Assembly: GCF_003254395.2 (NCBI RefSeq) | Contig: NC_037644.1 | Coordinates: 8,152,086-8,216,085, forward strand | Reading direction: 5' to 3' | DNA: 64,000 bases | Source of the DNA: Apis mellifera | Taxonomy: Eukaryota > Arthropoda > Insecta > Hymenoptera > Apidae | Shown here: positions 36,301-49,395 of the stretch, one piece after another | Layout: each line of letters starts with the position of its first letter | How positions within the stretch are numbered: position 1 is the stretch's first letter | Made by a program: the position numbers and the translations under genes | Notes under the pieces: model-generated | Databases searched by the model: none | Told to the model about the DNA's origin: nothing | What the model saw: only the letters and a program-made list of their open reading frames with translations

Positions 36301-38394
36301 TGTGATCCAAAAAAAAAAAAAAAAAATCTTGTTGTAGATAAAACTGTACATGACAAAATCTTTGAAAGCGTGATTGTGAAAATTGTAGATAAAATTGTAG
36401 ACTTTCGTTACGATTGTAAAACAATTGTTGAAAAAATTGTAGAAATATATCACATTATTAAAATATATTCGTGGAATATCTTTCGAGAGAATTATTATTT
36501 TTTTTTTTTTTTTTGAGGATCTTTCCTCAAAGATGTTGCACGAATAAATATTAACACCCTGTATATTATCGTTGGAACATGATAATTATTATTTATACCG
36601 GGTATTTAATTTAATTTATATTTACTTTAATTCATACAAAGCAGCTTTGTAGCTCGTGAATACACGAGTTGTAAGCTACTTACGTACACTACTTGCACAT
36701 ACGTTTCTCAAATCGAGGAGGATTTGAAGAAACAAGGGGAATATCAGATCAAGAATAATTGTTAACGTTTTATACACGTATTATTAATCTATTATAACGA
36801 TGATAATGCATTTATTCGAGCAATACGTACGAAATTAAATTAATTTTTGTTATAATAATTGTAGGTACAAGATCATTTATATTATATATATTATCATTAT
36901 ATATATTATTTTAAAAAATGAAAAAATGATTCTTTAATTCAAATCTTTAATTAAAAAATAGGTACGTAATAATACATGTTTGCATGTCTATTTCATATAA
37001 TAATTATTGAGATTTATTTTAATTTTTAAAAAAATATACAAAATTTGTGGAACGAATTCATGTTATTTAGAAAAATTATATAAGGAAAATCTAGAGAGAA
37101 TTTAGGGAATGAAACAAACAATTCGAAAATAACGATATCCTGTTTCAACAGACGTTCGTTTGTTAAAACGTTAACAACTGGTTCTACTTGATATTGGCAT
37201 AGAGTTACGAGAGATAGAGAGAGAGAGAGATAAAGAGAGAGAGAGGGAGAGGGGGGATATTGGGTTCCATTATTAGGAACTTTGACTTCAAAGAATAAAA
37301 TCAAACTATTAATGTTTTATCCAAACAAAGATAAACTTTTTGAAGAGGAGGACCTGCTATTGTCAGATTTCAAAGACTTTGGCTATCGATTAAAAACTTT
37401 ATATGCTATTATAGTTCCTGTTGTGAACAAAAAAATTGTTCAATCTAGGATCGAATTAATTGATCGTGTCTTTGTTTTATTTTATTTTTATTTAATAAAA
37501 ATACGAATTCGTAACTGAAATTAGAGAATCCTGACTATTATTGTTAAATTTGTTTCCACGATGGAGAAGATTATTGCTTTGTAAAACGTTCTTTTTACAA
37601 TTTATGGAGACTATAAATTTTATTTAATTCTTCACGTATATAGATTTTTCTAGAATAAATTTAATAATGGGAGAGGAATCTTATATTTATGTTTATTAAG
37701 CACTGTGGAATGCAATGATAAATTAAATATGATGAGTTATTATTCAATTTAAACAATTATTTAAACGAATAACATTCATATTTCTACCGATTACAGCGAG
37801 TTTTTCTTGTAATGATTCGATGATATTACAATAAAATAAATAAATGAATAAATAATCATCGGTGATATTCGAGCATTAACGAAAGTCACAGCACATCGAA
37901 ACGTACAGTTTGATATTCTGATTAAAACTTAAACGATATTTTCAATCTCTCTTCAAAATATTCGTGTTTCGTTACACACAACGATTAAATTAATTCCTCA
38001 ATTGATAAATAAAATTTCCAATAAATTTCTTATTTCTTTAAAAGATATCGATCGAAAACTCTAATTAAAATAAAATAATCAGAATAAGAGTTTTTTAATT
38101 CCTCCATAACGATTATACGTACAACTTTCGCTTTATTGCTAAATAAAACTCGTTTTAATTTATAGATACGATATAAATCGAATTTAGTTTCATTGCTCTC
38201 TCTGTAATAATAATCGAAAGATATCAGAAACCACGGATATTGTTTTTCATTCTCAAAAAAAAAAAAAAAACAAAATCTATCCTTTCGCTCTTATCTATGA
38301 AAGAAAATAAATTATCGACAGCTCTCGAGAATCATTTCTCTTTAGACACCACGATTATTCTCGTATAATCTCTTCGAAAAATATTCTCTTGATT
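36301..38394. other. Unassigned sequence after the odorant receptor
   Basis: Contains poly(A) and poly(T) runs (36309-36326 and about 36499-36513), one mariner-type end motif at 36555-36563, and a GA run at about 37212-37252. No exon of either gene is credible. Confidence 0.5.
36543..36548 (+). promoter_or_regulatory. Candidate polyadenylation signal of the odorant receptor
   Basis: Canonical AATAAA about 240 nt after the stop codon, the first well-formed hexamer after the A-rich stretch at 36309-36326. It is followed directly by a single mariner-type terminal motif (CACCCTGTA at 36555-36563). A+T-rich DNA yields such hexamers by chance, so support is weak. Confidence 0.35.
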
Positions 38395-38760
38395 TTAAAT
38401 TACGAATATATTTGAAATTCTTATCCCCAACAATTGATTACTTTTCTTACCAAACTTTCGTATTGGTCTAATAAAAAAAAAAAAAAAAAAAGAATAACCG
38501 AGATCGAGAAGAATAAAAGACTCGAGAGACTCTAAAAAATATGGCGGATTGGCCGAACCGCATACCTTAATTAAGGGAACACTAAGCGATAAGTACGTTC
38601 GATTGCAGATGGTGCCCATCGATTTTCCAACGATTAACAACGCGTGCATGGACAACAGATTATGATTGATGCACACCTCGGCATCGACATCGATTTTTAA
38701 GCCCCCAACCGGAATATCCTTAAACCTGTCGATAACCAATTCCGCTTTGAGAAATATCGG
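38395..38760 (-). other. Unexplained minus-strand open frame in GC-richer block
   Basis: A frame of about 114 codons reads through AELVIDRFKDIPVGG, DVDAEVCINHN and LSVPLIK, then reaches AAG/GTATGC, a possible donor at about 38567. It looks more protein-like than most intron frames, but I recognise no family, there is no convincing acceptor, and phase 0 at the donor does not fit the phase-1 entry of the EC1 exon. The same block contains TGATTGAT and TTAATTAAGG words that suit a regulatory element instead. Confidence 0.2.
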
Positions 38761-41700
38761 CCTTTATCAATCCTCCCTACTTTATCCTCGAACGATTTGA
38801 TCGACGATCGATGATGCATCCGACACCACGGATATGTTCCCTGTAATAATGGAATTAGAATGATCCGTGTACCGGCCGAGGAGCAGATCGATGCGTGACG
38901 TGGATGAAAATAAACTGGACGAGGTTATGGACGTGGAGGAAACATAATATCTCGCATCGATCGATTTTTTTTATTATTTCTTCCTTTTTTTTTTTTTGAT
39001 GACGTTTTAGCAGTCTGAATTGGAATTTGAAACACTCGTGGAAAGTATGCGAATATTTTATCTGCATATATATATCATTACACGAAAGCGTATCGCGATA
39101 ATATCGTATAAAAAAAAAGAATTTGTTGAAATTTATTCCATCCAAGCTTATATCTTAATTAAACAATCGTCTTTGAAACAAATATTTCGTGCTTACACGC
39201 GAATAATTCAATTTTCACCTGCCAAGACGCCCTAACCTCAAACACGCGTAACTTTTAAGGTTAAAAATATTTTAATTAGGAAGCGTAGCCAAATTAAATT
39301 TCACTGTTGTCCACAAAAGTCGCGGAGAGCACTTTCCTTCCCTCACACATACACACACAGATCACTACTGTACCGGTTGAGAAACAAACAAAACGAAAAG
39401 AAAAAGAGAGAAATCATCTTTCGCAGTTGGACGAGGACCACGAGTTTCCTTCGCAAAACAGAAAACAAGAAGAAGAAGAAGAAGAAAAAAGAAAGGAAGC
39501 AAAAGAAAGTTCGCCGATGGTGGCGCGTAGATTCCCCTGAGTCGCTAATTCGACGGGAACAAGGCGGGGGATACGTAAGCCCGAAAAGTCATAAAACTAT
39601 TAGAAAGTTGGCAAAGTAGCTTCGTCATCGCTACGTTGGCGGAAGTTTCGAAATCCAGGCCAAGCTATACCTAATAGATACATCAAGCTTTAACGTCCAA
39701 GCTAGATGTTCCATCTATTCGAAAACCGTATTCCTTTTCTTCTTGCTCTCTTGCGCTCTCCTGTTTCTTTCTTTCCCCCCACTCCTCACGGTGGAATCGC
39801 GTGAAACGAACAGTAGAGACCGCCACTCTCCACTGTATACATTCTACCGCTCGTTCTCGAGGAAACAACGAACGTTAGAAGGCCCACAATAATCGTTAAA
39901 GCGGCGTCGGGTATACTCCTCCTCTCGGATCCAGTTTCTTGCCAACGATGATTCCCAGTTCCTGCGGATTTTTCTCGTTATCGGGACACGGTTAATCGTG
40001 TTTACTCGTCTCGTATATTCGCAAGAAGCGCAGGATGTTGTTGATTTTCTTTGTTATTCCATGCTTTGGGAAATTGAGAAGTTGGATGGTTATTATTATT
40101 ATTATACTATATACGTTTTTATATAGATACTTTTTACATAATTCGTTCTTTTGTTTTCGTCGAGAGTGATGATAGAAAGAGAAAACCAAGATTAAAATTA
40201 GACGTAGAGTGACTCGTAATTCATGCTACGTTTCGTTTTAGTTTTGAATAAATGGAAAAATAATTGAAATATTTAGTCATCCCTATATTACAGGAATTTA
40301 ATTTGTTCGAAGAACGAATGGAATTAAATGTATTTATAAAAAAAAATGTTATTCCACATTTCGATCGTAATCTTCCTCGTTCGTTACCACGAATCACAGG
40401 TCCACTGTATACGTGTACCAAAGATGGTTGCTTCGTGACGTTGCAAGATATAACGATAGGTCATCGTGGCGTCTAATGCGTCCATGATTTTTCAGCTTCC
40501 CTCCTCGTTAGTAATTAACGCTGCATCCAGTCTCTCAACCTCGTTAACAAGATCGTGGAGACGTGGTATCTACTATATTCAAGTTATATTTTCGCGTACA
40601 TGCAGAGGAGGGAGGGGAAAGAGAAGAAGAGGAGGAGGAGGTGAGTCACGTAACGTGATCACTTGAAGTAACCGGTAAACTTTTTTTGTTGCGTTCTGTG
40701 TAAAAAGTTGCAGGTGTAAACTTTTGTAGAAAAGAAGAAAAATATTTTTCTTATTATAATCAATATTTAGAGTGTGAAACATTTTATATTATATTTACAC
40801 GTGAAAAATTTATACAGGTATAAATTAAAGATTTATCAGTGTATATAAGATGATGTGTAAAAGTTTCTATAAATTTAAAAATATTGTATTTATCTCTCCG
40901 TTTTCATCCGTAAAGATGGATTCAATTTATACGATGTAGAAAATATGAATATACGTATATTTTATAATTTATATATACGCAAAACATTGAAACATATTGT
41001 TGTCAAGAAATATTTTATAGACAGACAATAATATAAGTATACATGAATTATTAACGTTCAATCAAGCTATAAATAACATTTGTAGTAATCCGTGATACAA
41101 TCTTCGATAGAATAATCGAAATCTGTATTAAAAAAATATAACATGGACCGATCGAACAATGGAAACGTTCAAAAGTAACTATTATTTATCATGTATTTCT
41201 CGTTAATTAACTTCTGAAGCAGAAAATGAAATGGAATTAACAATTAATTATTCCTTCTACTTTTCTTCGTTAAATCTAACGAAGATTATGATTAGCTTTA
41301 ATCAATCCAATTTTTTTTATCTCGATATCAGTTTCATCGTTACTCACCAATTTACTTATTTTATTTTCATTACTTTTCATTAGGATAAAATATTATAAGC
41401 GAAACATCAGAGTGCAACGAATGAAAAATATCAATATATACGCATTAATAATAAAATGTACATACACGAAACAATATTGAAATAAAAATAATCGATAGAA
41501 TATTATAAAATTATCTCCATTTACTTTTTCCTTTTCAAACTTCGTTTTCGTGCGTTCGCGAAAATTTGATTTCGCGCCAAAAATGGCCTCGGTCGATAAG
41601 ATCGCTGTTAAAACAATAAGTAAACAACGAATATCGTGATATATCGACGAGATCATTCGATATTTTATGCAATACCATTTTCCTTCCTTCCTTCCCTCCA

Positions 41701-41772
41701 ATTACGATGCGAACGATGAGGTAACCTTTCCACGAGGCGAAAGCCGCCTCTTATTAGCTTGCTTATCTCTGT
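38761..41772. other. Mixed sequence with GC-richer islands
   Basis: 39300-39990 is GC-richer and includes an AGA run (39467-39486) and pyrimidine tracts. 40590-40640 has GGAGGGAGGGGAAAGAGAAG and further GGA units. Frames here on both strands follow these simple sequences and are not supported as genes. Confidence 0.45.
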
Positions 41773-41925
41773 TTATGGGCCGTCCTTTACATAAACTAAC
41801 AGGGTGGCGCACCCTTTCAGACCGACTTCGTTATTATCACTAGCTTTGTGCAGCTCATAAAATCGAGGCTTTCGAGGGTCGAATTGGGATGCCTCTCTAC
41901 GACGGTCCATGTGTAATTCTCTCGA
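41773..41925 (-). pseudogene. Possible cadherin-repeat relic
   Basis: On the minus strand, the peptide FDPRKPRFYELHKASDNNE followed by VGLKGCATLLVYVKDGP and a stop imitates the last strands of a cadherin EC repeat. Seventeen residues separate the ASD from the final D, as in standard repeats. Differences: one residue is missing between YEL and ASD, the DxND linker is absent, and a stop follows at once. No good splice acceptor is visible. It may be a decayed exon on the cadherin strand or a coincidence. Confidence 0.2.
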
Positions 41926-41988
41926 CTCTCGAAACAATATTTGAACACCAACGTTTGAACGCAACGTAATATCCCAACTTAATAACAA

Positions 41989-43052
41989 ACTTATTATTAA
42001 AGATTTTTCTTCTTCGCTTGGGATATTATTTTTTTAATATCAGAGAGATACTCTTTAGGACAAGATTTTTACATTCGATTTATTATTCATAGAGTTGAAT
42101 AAGTATCACATAATGCTGAAGAAATTTATGTAGAAATTTATCGATTTTATTACAATTTCTGTCTCGGTTTCGGTAAGCTATTATAATTTTAAATTTTTTT
42201 TAATTTCGTACCGAGAAATTCGATATTTCCTTTACAATTTCCGAATATAAATTAAATTATAGTATAATGAATGTATAGATAGACAAATTTTAAGATTCAG
42301 ATTGTTTAAAGACAAAGCAAATTTAATTTAACTACACGATATTTCCCTTGATTCTTTATTTTCTCACATCAATGATAATAAAATCATTTACAAAAATACT
42401 TTTTAGGATACAATGATATACTCAAACGAATGCACAATTACTTAAACAATTTCGACCTCCTCTCACGAAATAAAACAGCTTCCCAAATCGGATATCCCGC
42501 CAATAAGAAACAAGATTTCCAACTGCTTCCTTATTCCAACCAATCTCCAACCTATCCATCAGAATCATCCGGAGATTGAATCCGGGGGAAGTGTAAAAAT
42601 AAATCTTAAATGATATCGCCAGACAAAGGGAGGAGTTTCACGCCTTACGTCGTAAGGAAAAGAAGCCATTAGAAGCAATCGATTCTGTCTGCTTCCAGTC
42701 AAAGGCTTCCAACGATTTGCGAAAAGATGTGGAAAGGATGTGTAGATGTACAAAGAGAGAGAGAGAGAGAGAGAGGAGAAGGATCAAAGGGAAAAGCGAC
42801 CGAGTGTTTGACGGGAAAAGGAAAATCATTAGCCTCGAGGTGTCGCGTCAAACGTGCCAGGAATCTGTTCCTGGAGGAGGGGCGTTGATTGAAAGGAAAA
42901 CGTGATACATGCTCGACGGGGGAAGGGTGGAAAATCGTTCTCGTCGACTTTGATAATGCGCAGGATAACCGGCCGGTTGGATATACAGCCGGCGCAATAA
43001 CGTCCAAAATATCATCGATGCGCGAAGAATCGCCAAGCTCTGCTCTTATATA
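41989..43052. other. Unassigned sequence with GC-richer island
   Basis: 42480-43040 is GC-richer, with a GA run at 42752-42774 and GCCGGCCGG-like words near 42969. Open frames on both strands at 42565-43136 cover the same bases and show no domain. Confidence 0.45.
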
Positions 43053-43948
43053 CAGGGTGTCCTCCTTCGAACTGGATAGAGATAAGTAACATCGACATTT
43101 AATTTTGGGATGGAACTTTGCGAAAATTTTTCTCACGTTTTGGTTAACGAGTTATGGATAAAAAATAGAAGTTAAGAAAGTTTTATTTTCTTGAATTGAA
43201 TATTTTTTTTTCCATTAAAAAAATTGTATCAGAACAATATTTCGACCAGTTTTTCCTCTCCAAAGAAAACATCACGGTAAATAAAGCTTAGTTTCTTTGA
43301 ATTAATTTCTATAATATGTTATAATTGATATAATTAATTTTTTGCAGATGATGTTCCCAATTTTGTTAAGGATAAGATTAAAATATTGTGTATTAAAAAA
43401 GTAAATAAAGAAAGGAGTTACAATAGTTCGAAAGTTAAGAAAAGTTAGACAATAATAATAAAATAATAAATAAAAATTAAGTTTTCCAAATAAATGTTCT
43501 CTTCTCTTATCTGAAATTTTTAGATGCGAAAGAGAAATTAAGAAAGTTTTATCCTGAATTGAATATTTTTTTTCCATAAAAAAAATTATATCAGACGGAA
43601 CAAATGAATAACTAAATAAATAAATACAATATTTTCAGTTTTTCTTCAACAAGCAACTCTGCAAAGGAAACATCACAGTAAATAAAGCTTAGTTTCTTTG
43701 AATCCACTTAATTTTTTAATATATTGTAATTAATATAATTAATTTTTTAAAATGTATGAAAAGTTGAAGAAAGAATCATCGACTTGTGTGTATGATTTTT
43801 TTTCCATAAAAAAAATTATATCAGACGGAATAATTAAATAAATACGATATTTCGATGCAATTTTTCCTCAACAACTCTGCAAAGGAAAATAATTCCTCTA
43901 AGCGATCTTCTAAGTTTACGGATGTTCCAACATTTTTGGGACACCCTG
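43053..43948. mobile_element. Mariner-like nonautonomous element (896 bp)
   Basis: The left end CAGGGTGTCC (43053-43062) and its perfect inverse GGACACCCTG (43939-43948) face each other, each flanked by TA, the target site of Tc1/mariner elements. The end motif resembles that of many insect mariners. The interior has no transposase frame. It contains three diverged copies of a block with TGAATATTTTTTTTCCATA, AAAAAATTATATCAGAC and AAAGGAAACATCACAGTAAA (near 43185, 43555 and 43795). Only 10 bp of the ends match perfectly, so an old, internally amplified element is likely. Confidence 0.6.
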
Positions 43949-44440
43949 TATATTACATACAACATTGGAAACAATTTTCGCGATGCGAAGAATTAACGAG
44001 GCTTTCCTCGAGCCTCGACACGAGTTTATCGTTATGGATGGTACGTCGATTCCGTATGAAACGAACGACGGGATGAAAGGGAATTCAAAACTCGCGCAAC
44101 GGATCACAAACGCGACACAGAGGCCGCGACGCGTAGCGGCCGATCAGAAATTGACATTCTTCTGTCGGGCCCCGCTTCGAAATTCCCCTCTCCTCCCCTT
44201 CCCCTTCACGCTTCTGTTTTAAACATTCACCGGGTGGCAGCGTTTCGGGATTGGAGCGAGCCGAATTTCACCGGTTTCCAAGGTTTCGGCAATATTCAAA
44301 AAATCATTTAAAGCATTTCCGCCGCCGCGTCGAACACGGCGGCGGCGGTATTGCGCATGCGCAACGAAAAGCGATGACGCGTATCGACGATTTACAACGC
44401 GTGACAACAGCGGAGACACCGTTTTTCACAACGTGAAAAC
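43949..44440. other. GC-rich, CpG-rich island
   Basis: CGCGACGCGTAGCGGCCG and CGCCGCCGCG blocks make this one of the most CpG-dense parts of the window. Overlapping frames on both strands at 43855-44436 show no domains. Candidate regulatory island. Confidence 0.35.
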
Positions 44441-46139
44441 ATAGGACGACACAAGTTCAAAACTGCATTACACGGTTACACTTTCCTTTTTTTTTTTTTT
44501 TGAAAATAAATGGTTTATGGTTTTAAATTCTTCGTTCCTCTCGATGAATGGTGTATTAATCTTCTTTTGAGAGTTAATTACACGCGGTTTAATTTCTATT
44601 TATTCTTAATTTATCACTAATTAAATGTAAAAATGTTAGGTTATGTTTAATGTTAGATTTGTTATGTGCTCAGTCGGTATTTCATTCGATATACTCATTT
44701 AGTTATTGATTAAATAAACAAAGTGTTAAAAGTTTTAATTTATGCACTATGAAAGGAATATTTCTTATGATATCTTCTTCTTCTTCTTAAACATTGCAAT
44801 CATTAATTATATATACATCTATCATACATTTGACAAGTTTCAAGAAATTTTCTTCTCTTCCTTGAATTTCTTTAATTTTACAATTAAATGTTGTAAATAA
44901 TAAGTCACACCAGAACTTATTGTTAATCTTGCGTGTTCGATTAATATTGTACAATTGATTCGATCTTCGAATACTATTCTATCATTTTATATGTATATCG
45001 ATTATGATAATCCATTTTTTTCTTTCTTTCGAAAATTTTCACGTTTTCCTCTTGTGCAAAGTATCGATTGAATATGGACGAACGAAATCTATTCTTGCTT
45101 AACAGGGAGACAAATATCCGACCTATTTTATGATCGCTCGAGCTGCATCGCGCCAATTCCGCGAATGAATGATTAATCGGCCTCTTTGGATACGTTCGAT
45201 ACGTCAAGTGAAACGGAACTTAAATATAATTTCGATCAAATAGAGATATATAGAGATACGTAGAATAGCAATAATTCGAGATGTTAAAAATCATTTGGAC
45301 GAGGTTTGGGGAATTTTAAGCATTTTTCGATGAAAGATTTCTGAATTTCTGAATTGCTGAGGAACTGAGAAATGTATATTCGCTGGCGTGTTTTTTTAGA
45401 AAGATTGGATAATTATTTTTTAATCTTTATTTTTTTTTATTTTTTAAAAATATCTTTGAGTTGCATCATTTCAGAATATTCCAAACATTATTTATTATTT
45501 TGAAATCGAACTCGATATGATAATAATCATTCTCCTTGCCAAGATATACCGTTTTGAAATAAATTTATCAAGAAACGTTTGAAAGTATAAGCTGTGCTAC
45601 CATTTTGTTGCAACAAAGGAATATACATTCTTCTGAAAGATTCTAAAAACAAGCACAAAAGTTGATGTTAATTGACATTATTAATTCATTTATTAAGTTA
45701 TAAATATAATTGAGGAGTTTGGATTCTAAAGAGATACAAAGATAGAAAGCTACATCTCCTTAATATTTCATCTCTAACTTGATCCTTAAACTTAATTAAG
45801 ATTTATCGATTTTTTGATTTTCAGAATCTCTTTCAAAATTCCACGAATAATTGAATTTGTAATAATATTTTATTATGTTCTAATAATCTACTAAATTTTA
45901 CGTTAATATCAGAAAAATTATACAAATTGCATTAAATTCTCGAGTTTTAATTTTCAAAATGTATAATTATGTATAATTCACTTACTTATTACTTTCACTT
46001 ATTATCAGAAGAAAATAAAAAGTAAAAACGTTATTTCGAGGTGCATTGTCCAATTATATTAATTTAACAAAAAAAAAAGGATTAAAATTTTTAATGCAAC
46101 GAAAAAAAAAAACATAGAACTCTACTCCACTTCCACGTA
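44441..46139. other. A+T-rich, nothing recognised
   Basis: A short CTT run lies near 44773-44788. No repeat arrays, no exons seen. Confidence 0.5.
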
Positions 46140-46460
46140 TTCTTAAATGTGACGCGAATATACACAGCCTTGATACACAGCTCGAGCTTTTAAGAAAATT
46201 GCATTAACAAGTCTAAAATAATTCGGTGGCCGATACGAAGGGGAGGGGGAGGGTCTCCATACTTTTCCATCAGCTTTCGCTCCTTTTTTTTCCTCTCCTC
46301 TCCTTTCTTTGTCTTTTTCCTCTCGTCGAACCACTTTGCCCGATGGCGAATAAGACGGCGGTGCAAAAATGTCGCCGAAAATCCGATTTCTTCTATTTTT
46401 TTTTCCCCCTCCACCGAAGGAATTTGCAAAGAAATCTTCCATCCGGCAACTGAAATTCCA
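46140..46460. other. GC-richer island with pyrimidine tract
   Basis: GGGGAGGGGGAGGG at 46240-46253 lies close to a long C/T tract (46278-46323). The tripled open frames here follow the tract. No gene supported. Confidence 0.35.
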
Positions 46461-48040
46461 TGCTTGCGAAGATATTTTTCGAGGGATTTGGAATTTTGAA
46501 AGTTTGCAACAGGGAAATTTAATTAAAATTCGGGATTAGATAATTTTTAATTTAGGAAATTTGGATTATTGGAATTTATATTTATTGCACAAGAGTTAAT
46601 TTTATACTGAGGAAGATTAAGATTAAGAAAAGAAGATTTTAATGTGAATAAATATACAAAATCCTTTCCAAATTCCTGGAATAACAAAATTACACTTATC
46701 ATATCGAATTAATATCACATTACCAATGAATATTAAAATCAAAAACTTATACCTATTTGAAATTAAATTCTCCAACACAATTCTATCCTTTTATCGTACA
46801 CCAATAAAACGGAAGAGGCAGCGATTCGAATGGAAATCTAAACGAATTCGAGTCTTCCCATCGATAAAGTTTTAGGTACAGAGTCGAGGATGAAAGGAGA
46901 AGGAACAAACTTGGGGATCTTGGTGGAATTAGGCGATAAAAAAGCTAAGATCGTTAAAAAAAAAAGACCGAAGAGTAAACAGAGAGAGAAAGAGGGCGAA
47001 TTTTGAAGCACTTTGATGGAAAAGAATCGAGAATTTTATCCACCAGCAAATGGATAATTAATAAATATGATATCACGAGTCGTTGTGAAAAAATTATGAG
47101 AATATTGCTATACGAGATATGTACATTTCTTTCTATGATTCATTGATTTCATAGATAATTTTTTAATCCATCAAACATTATATTTATATAGAAAAAAATA
47201 TTATAATATAAATATAAATATAAATATAAGCTATTGCGTATCTCTCTCGTAGCGAGATTCTCAAAATTACGGCGCAAAAGTATTATATAATAGCGCGATA
47301 TTCAAGATTTAGTTCTGAATAGACAACAAAATGGAGGGGAGGGGGGATCGCCGTATTCATCCTCGAATCATGACAAATTGTGCAAGCATCGATTTGGTCC
47401 ACCTCAACTATTGTAAAACAGTCCGGTATATAAGCGGTATATCAATTTAGAAACGCCCGCCGCGATAATTATCCGTAATAAATGTTTAAATCTTCATTAT
47501 CTTCGTTAATTTTCATAACGGGCAAGAATGTGTCCCGGGTAATAGGTTGCAACGTGCATTTCGCGAACGAAGAGTTGAAACGTTAATTTTACCATTTACG
47601 AGTGGTAATAATAATATTACGAATAATGAATTATTAAATACACGTCTAATTGGCAAGATAAATAATTTCAAATGGCTTGTACACTATTGTTAACGACACA
47701 TTTATTCGTACTCTACGTAATATGTTCTATCATTGAAATAATATTCTCTTGTTCATGTTTTAACGTGATTCGAGAAAATATAACTAAATAATTATAACTC
47801 ATCGTAGATATATTAAAATATTCCTTTTATTATTCCTCAACATTTTACTACAAATTAACTTACTTCTTGAAAGATCAAAATTAACTCAACCAATTCGATA
47901 TATAATAATTAGATTGAATTTTAATAAATATTTTCTTTATTCCTCAAATACGATAATATCTAGCTTTGAATAAATGCATATATAATAGTCATACGATAAA
48001 TAAAAGCGAAAAAAAAATAATGATATTCGATTTTCAAGAA
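46461..48040. other. A+T-rich, nothing recognised
   Basis: Contains AAATAT-type hexanucleotide repetition at 47209-47230 and a slightly GC-richer part at 47330-47620. No gene seen. Confidence 0.5.
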
Positions 48041-48743
48041 GACAGAATTTCTTCTTCTCGTAACACGAGACGGGAGAGCGCACCGTGGAACAAGTTCCCG
48101 TGCGGCCAAAGCCGCCGGTCCATAGTTGCCACAGTTATTCCAGTAAAGTTTCGATCACTGAAAGCTAACTTTGTCCCACGAACACACGCGTGCACGCGCG
48201 CACAGACACAGAAAAGTTGCTCTGTGGAAACCGTGGCTCTGCGGTGGAACTTGTTAGGCATTGTGCGCGTGTACCCGTCGCAAATTGAGACAATTTCGGA
48301 ATGGCGCGCGGCCTTGTCCAACGGCGAACCTAAACACGATTATTTCATCATTCATCGAGGAATACGGTGGCAATGGGCCGCCATCGTACCCGATGCAATT
48401 CGGTATATACATATATATATATATATATTTCTATAACAGATTAACAGTATCTCGTTTCCAATGCGAAAATAATTCGCCGGGTATCGCTGAAAATGAGATC
48501 TTCGCGATGATGGAGTCCGTAAGTGGATTGTGGATCGTGGATTCCAGTGTTGAACAATGTGTAAAATGAAAGTGTAATTACTTTGCCTCGTGTCGCGCTT
48601 CTATCGAGATATGTGGAACAATGGCGATTTTTATTGGAATTTTAGAAAGTGAAAGTTTTAGTTTTGGACTGTGTTCGGAAATGACGTAAGGATGCGTTGT
48701 ACAGTTTTTGGAAGTGTTTAAGTCGGTCGATCCGTGGATCATT
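48041..48743. other. GC-richer island
   Basis: 48050-48400 is CpG-rich (CACACGCGTGCACGCGCGCA at 48183-48202) and yields a 156-codon plus-strand frame, the longest single frame in the window. It has no recognisable domain, no sensible start context and ends in an AT-repeat, so I do not call it a gene. Confidence 0.35.
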
Positions 48744-49395
48744 GAAATATAATGTATCGATATATGTAAAATAATAATACGAATGTGATTTTTATTGCAA
48801 TTGTGTTAATATTTATTACATTATTATTTTTATGATAATTCAATGAATTTCGCAATTTTGTGATACTTGTAAATAAATAATTTTTTTTATTATTTGCAAA
48901 GAATGATATTTCGTTTTATATAAAAAATGGTGAATTTCTAGTACAAATTTTTTTCTTGTACGATTTTCTTGAATATAATGTATCGATATGTGTAAAATAA
49001 TTACGAATGTGATTTTTATTGCAATTGTGTTAATATTTATTACATTATTATTTTTATGATAATTCAATGAATTTCGCAATTTTGTGATACTTGTAAATAA
49101 ATAATTTTTTTTATTATTTGCAAAGAATGATATTTCGTTTTATATAAAAAATGGTGAATTTCTAGTACAAATTTTTTTCTTGTACGATTTTCTTGAATAT
49201 AATGTATCGATATGTGTAAAATAATTACGAATGTGATTTTTATTGCAATTGCGTTAATATTTATTACATTATTATTTTTATGATAATTCAATGAATTTCG
49301 CAATTTTGTGATACTTGTAAATAAATAATTTTTTTTATTATTTGCAAAGAATGATATTTCGTTTTATTTTTTCTTGTACGATTTTCTTGAATATA
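48744..49395. repeat. Triplication of a 224-bp unit
   Basis: AATATAATGTATCGATATGT starts units at about 48745, 48972 and 49196. Copies 1 and 2 run through TGCAATTGTGTTAATATTTA, CAATGAATTTCGCAATTTTG and GGTGAATTTCTAGTACAAAT with almost no differences; the third lacks about 35 bp near its end. The near identity marks a young event. Identical 79-codon frames arise from it on the minus strand and are not genes. Confidence 0.95.

Noticed and set aside
36674..36790. Minus-strand stretch with LIFPLFLQILLDL before a phase-1 GTAAGT donor, as candidate signal-peptide exon
   Set aside because: The frame meets a stop upstream before any ATG, so it cannot start translation there.
47966..48436. 156-codon plus-strand open frame, the longest single frame
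   Set aside because: It lies in a CpG-rich island, has no domain or homologue that I recognise, overlaps an open frame on the other strand and ends in an AT microsatellite.
48840..49303. Two identical 79-codon minus-strand frames
   Set aside because: They arise from the 224-bp duplication of A+T-rich noncoding sequence; no domain.
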